Below are positions 50,349 through 51,405 of a stretch of DNA of 51,405 nucleotides, in pieces; the first letter of the stretch is position 1; the number at the start of each line of letters is the position of its first letter. The notes beneath the pieces were generated by a model. The model did no database searches and had not been told where the DNA came from. It was given only the letters and a program-made list of their open reading frames with translations. Both the position numbers and the translations under genes were made by a program. This stretch comes from an uncultured Saprospiraceae bacterium. GTDB taxonomy: Bacteria > Bacteroidota > Bacteroidia > Chitinophagales > Saprospiraceae. Location of the stretch: the NCBI GenBank assembly GCA_937921595.1, contig CAKZTD010000178.1:1-51405 (forward strand), written 5' to 3'.

Positions 50349-51405
50349 TTATTTTGATACTGTTGCAGTTCCTGAACAAGAAGGATCTGTAGCATTACAA
50401 TTCGTTAAACCATTTCCAGAGTATGTAATAGAAAAAGTTCCGCTAAAATTATTTAAGTCAGTATTTGTTAATTCGATTAACCAACTTTCCGTAACAACAC
50501 CACTCTCTGAAGGTTCTGAAGGAGTACATAAAACATATTCTCTTATGTGATTAATGGAAAGCATGTTATTATTTAATGTATAGGTAGAACTAGTAACATC
50601 TTCATTCAAACCGGGATTAGCAAAAGTTATTGATCCATCATTATTAAAGGACATTGTTGCCATACCATCACAACTGCTATTAGAAAAATCTAAGTTCCAT
50701 TCCCCTTCAGTAAGGTCAACCATTGAAGAAGGGTTAAGAACTTGAATCACTCTAGAACTAAGACATCCATTCGCATCTCGAATAATAAACGGATAGCTTT
50801 CACCACTCTCGTAAGGTCCTTCAAAATAAAATTGTTCTTGAAAATTCATCTCCCAACCAATCGCATATTCATAAGGCCCTGTGCCTACATTCCAATCATC
50901 TATCAATATAGCAATACCACCATCTTCATCCATATCAACGGTATAGGGAATCAGAACATTGAGGCATTGTTCATCAAGTACGACGTCCTCTAGCCCTACT
51001 GAATCACCACTTGGACTATCTGGAACACCTGTTGGTTCTTCCTCAGGATATACGGGTTCTGCGGCACATGCCGTTCCAATTATCCCACCTGCGGTTGCAA
51101 TGGTATAGGCTCCTGCGACTCCCAACCAAGGACCTCCAACCGTAGACCCCAAGATACCGACCCCAGTAGCAGCAACGACTATAATTGCATTGTAAACAGA
51201 TGCAACAACCGGATTATTAAATTCAGTAAAATTACCTCTGATAAAAGCAACCTGGTTAATTAACATACTATCCTGTTCTGTCAAGGTTGTTTGAAAAACT
51301 AACTCTGAAGAATTATTGCTCCAGTCTTTTTCATAGATCGAAACGATAATGGAATCTAATTCGATATGATCTATACGAACAACAGCATTATTCTTCTCTC
51401 CAGTT
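50349..51405 (-). CDS. SprB-repeat protein with lipocalin-like C-terminus (5' part beyond window)
   Basis: The frame is open to the window edge, with no start inside; an internal TTG at 51284 is not the real start. In order there is a soluble N-terminal segment with RIDHIELDSIIVSIYEKDW. Next comes a Gly/Ala/Val-rich hydrophobic block of about 45 residues (VVAATGVGILGSTVGGPW) with small-residue spacing. A Pro/Glu linker and an SprB-like repeat follow (GTGPYEYAIGWEMNF to SYPFIIRDANGCLSS). The C-terminal ~110 residues are lipocalin-like (GEWNLDFSNSSCDGMATMSF). SprB repeats occur in gliding adhesins. No T9SS sorting domain is seen at the C-terminus. Confidence 0.7.
   Translation of the reverse strand, partial: TGEKNNAVVRIDHIELDSIIVSIYEKDWSNNSSELVFQTTLTEQDSMLINQVAFIRGNFTEFNNPVVASVYNAIIVVAATGVGILGSTVGGPWLGVAGAYTIATAGGIIGTACAAEPVYPEEEPTGVPDSPSGDSVGLEDVVLDEQCLNVLIPYTVDMDEDGGIAILIDDWNVGTGPYEYAIGWEMNFQEQFYFEGPYESGESYPFIIRDANGCLSSRVIQVLNPSSMVDLTEGEWNLDFSNSSCDGMATMSFNNDGSITFANPGLNEDVTSSTYTLNNNMLSINHIREYVLCTPSEPSESGVVTESWLIELTNTDLNNFSGTFSITYSGNGLTNCNATDPSCSGTATVSK

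Overview
The window comes from a low-GC member of the Bacteroidota. This follows from type IX secretion (T9SS) features (type A and type B sorting domains, PorP/SprF and PorE-like proteins, an SprB-like repeat), a complete Na+-translocating NADH:quinone reductase operon, the Bacteroidota-type GlmU-like protein, and promoters of the TTTG/TTTC-N19-TAnnTTTG kind. A marine Saprospiria- or Flavobacteria-like organism fits, but the class is an inference. No tRNA, rRNA, CRISPR array, transposase or prophage gene was seen.

Layout. 1-9.9 kb: a partial lipase-like lipoprotein, an FG-GAP T9SS cargo protein, pgi, a YraN-family protein, a TPR lipoprotein, an ArsR-AHSA1 fusion regulator with a palindrome at its predicted transcription start, and a large T9SS type B protein. 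10-18.5 kb: ribosomal protein bL31 type B, a GlmU-like protein followed closely by a spermidine-synthase-like protein, two tandem paralogous membrane/TPR proteins, then metG, lnt and a small membrane protein in one direction. 18.9-21.9 kb: a small secreted-type protein, a DM9/B-lectin fusion and an ArnT/PMT-like glycosyltransferase. 22.0-28.8 kb: nqrABCDEF, whose NqrA has an unusual secretory/membrane N-terminus, divergent from a TPR-HTH membrane regulator. 30.7-32.7 kb: two kilobases without a convincing protein gene but rich in structured repeats. 32.7-34.4 kb: pnuC and a MoxR-like ATPase. 34.6-40.8 kb: a T9SS-associated set (type B protein, PorP/SprF, PorE-like OmpA protein) followed by a DUF1573 domain in the -1 frame. 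41-51.4 kb: a glycosyltransferase 9, a lipoprotein plus M4 metalloprotease pair, a probable five-gene lipoprotein/barrel/Rossmann operon, and a partial SprB-repeat protein.

The best candidate for something undescribed is 30.7-32.7 kb. It holds three successive promoter-to-terminator modules of roughly 430-480 nt. They share a 66-72 nt hairpin family with a conserved 7/2 internal loop, and the second and third modules are duplicated at an exact 700-bp offset. The second candidate is the PorE-like/DUF1573 junction. A ten-A tract just before the PorE-like stop leads in the -1 frame, with no stop codon, through a Ser/Pro/Ala linker into DUF1573, which suggests slippage-controlled fusion or a homopolymer sequencing error.

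All calls rest on reading the sequence and on recalled family features. No database search or folding program was run.
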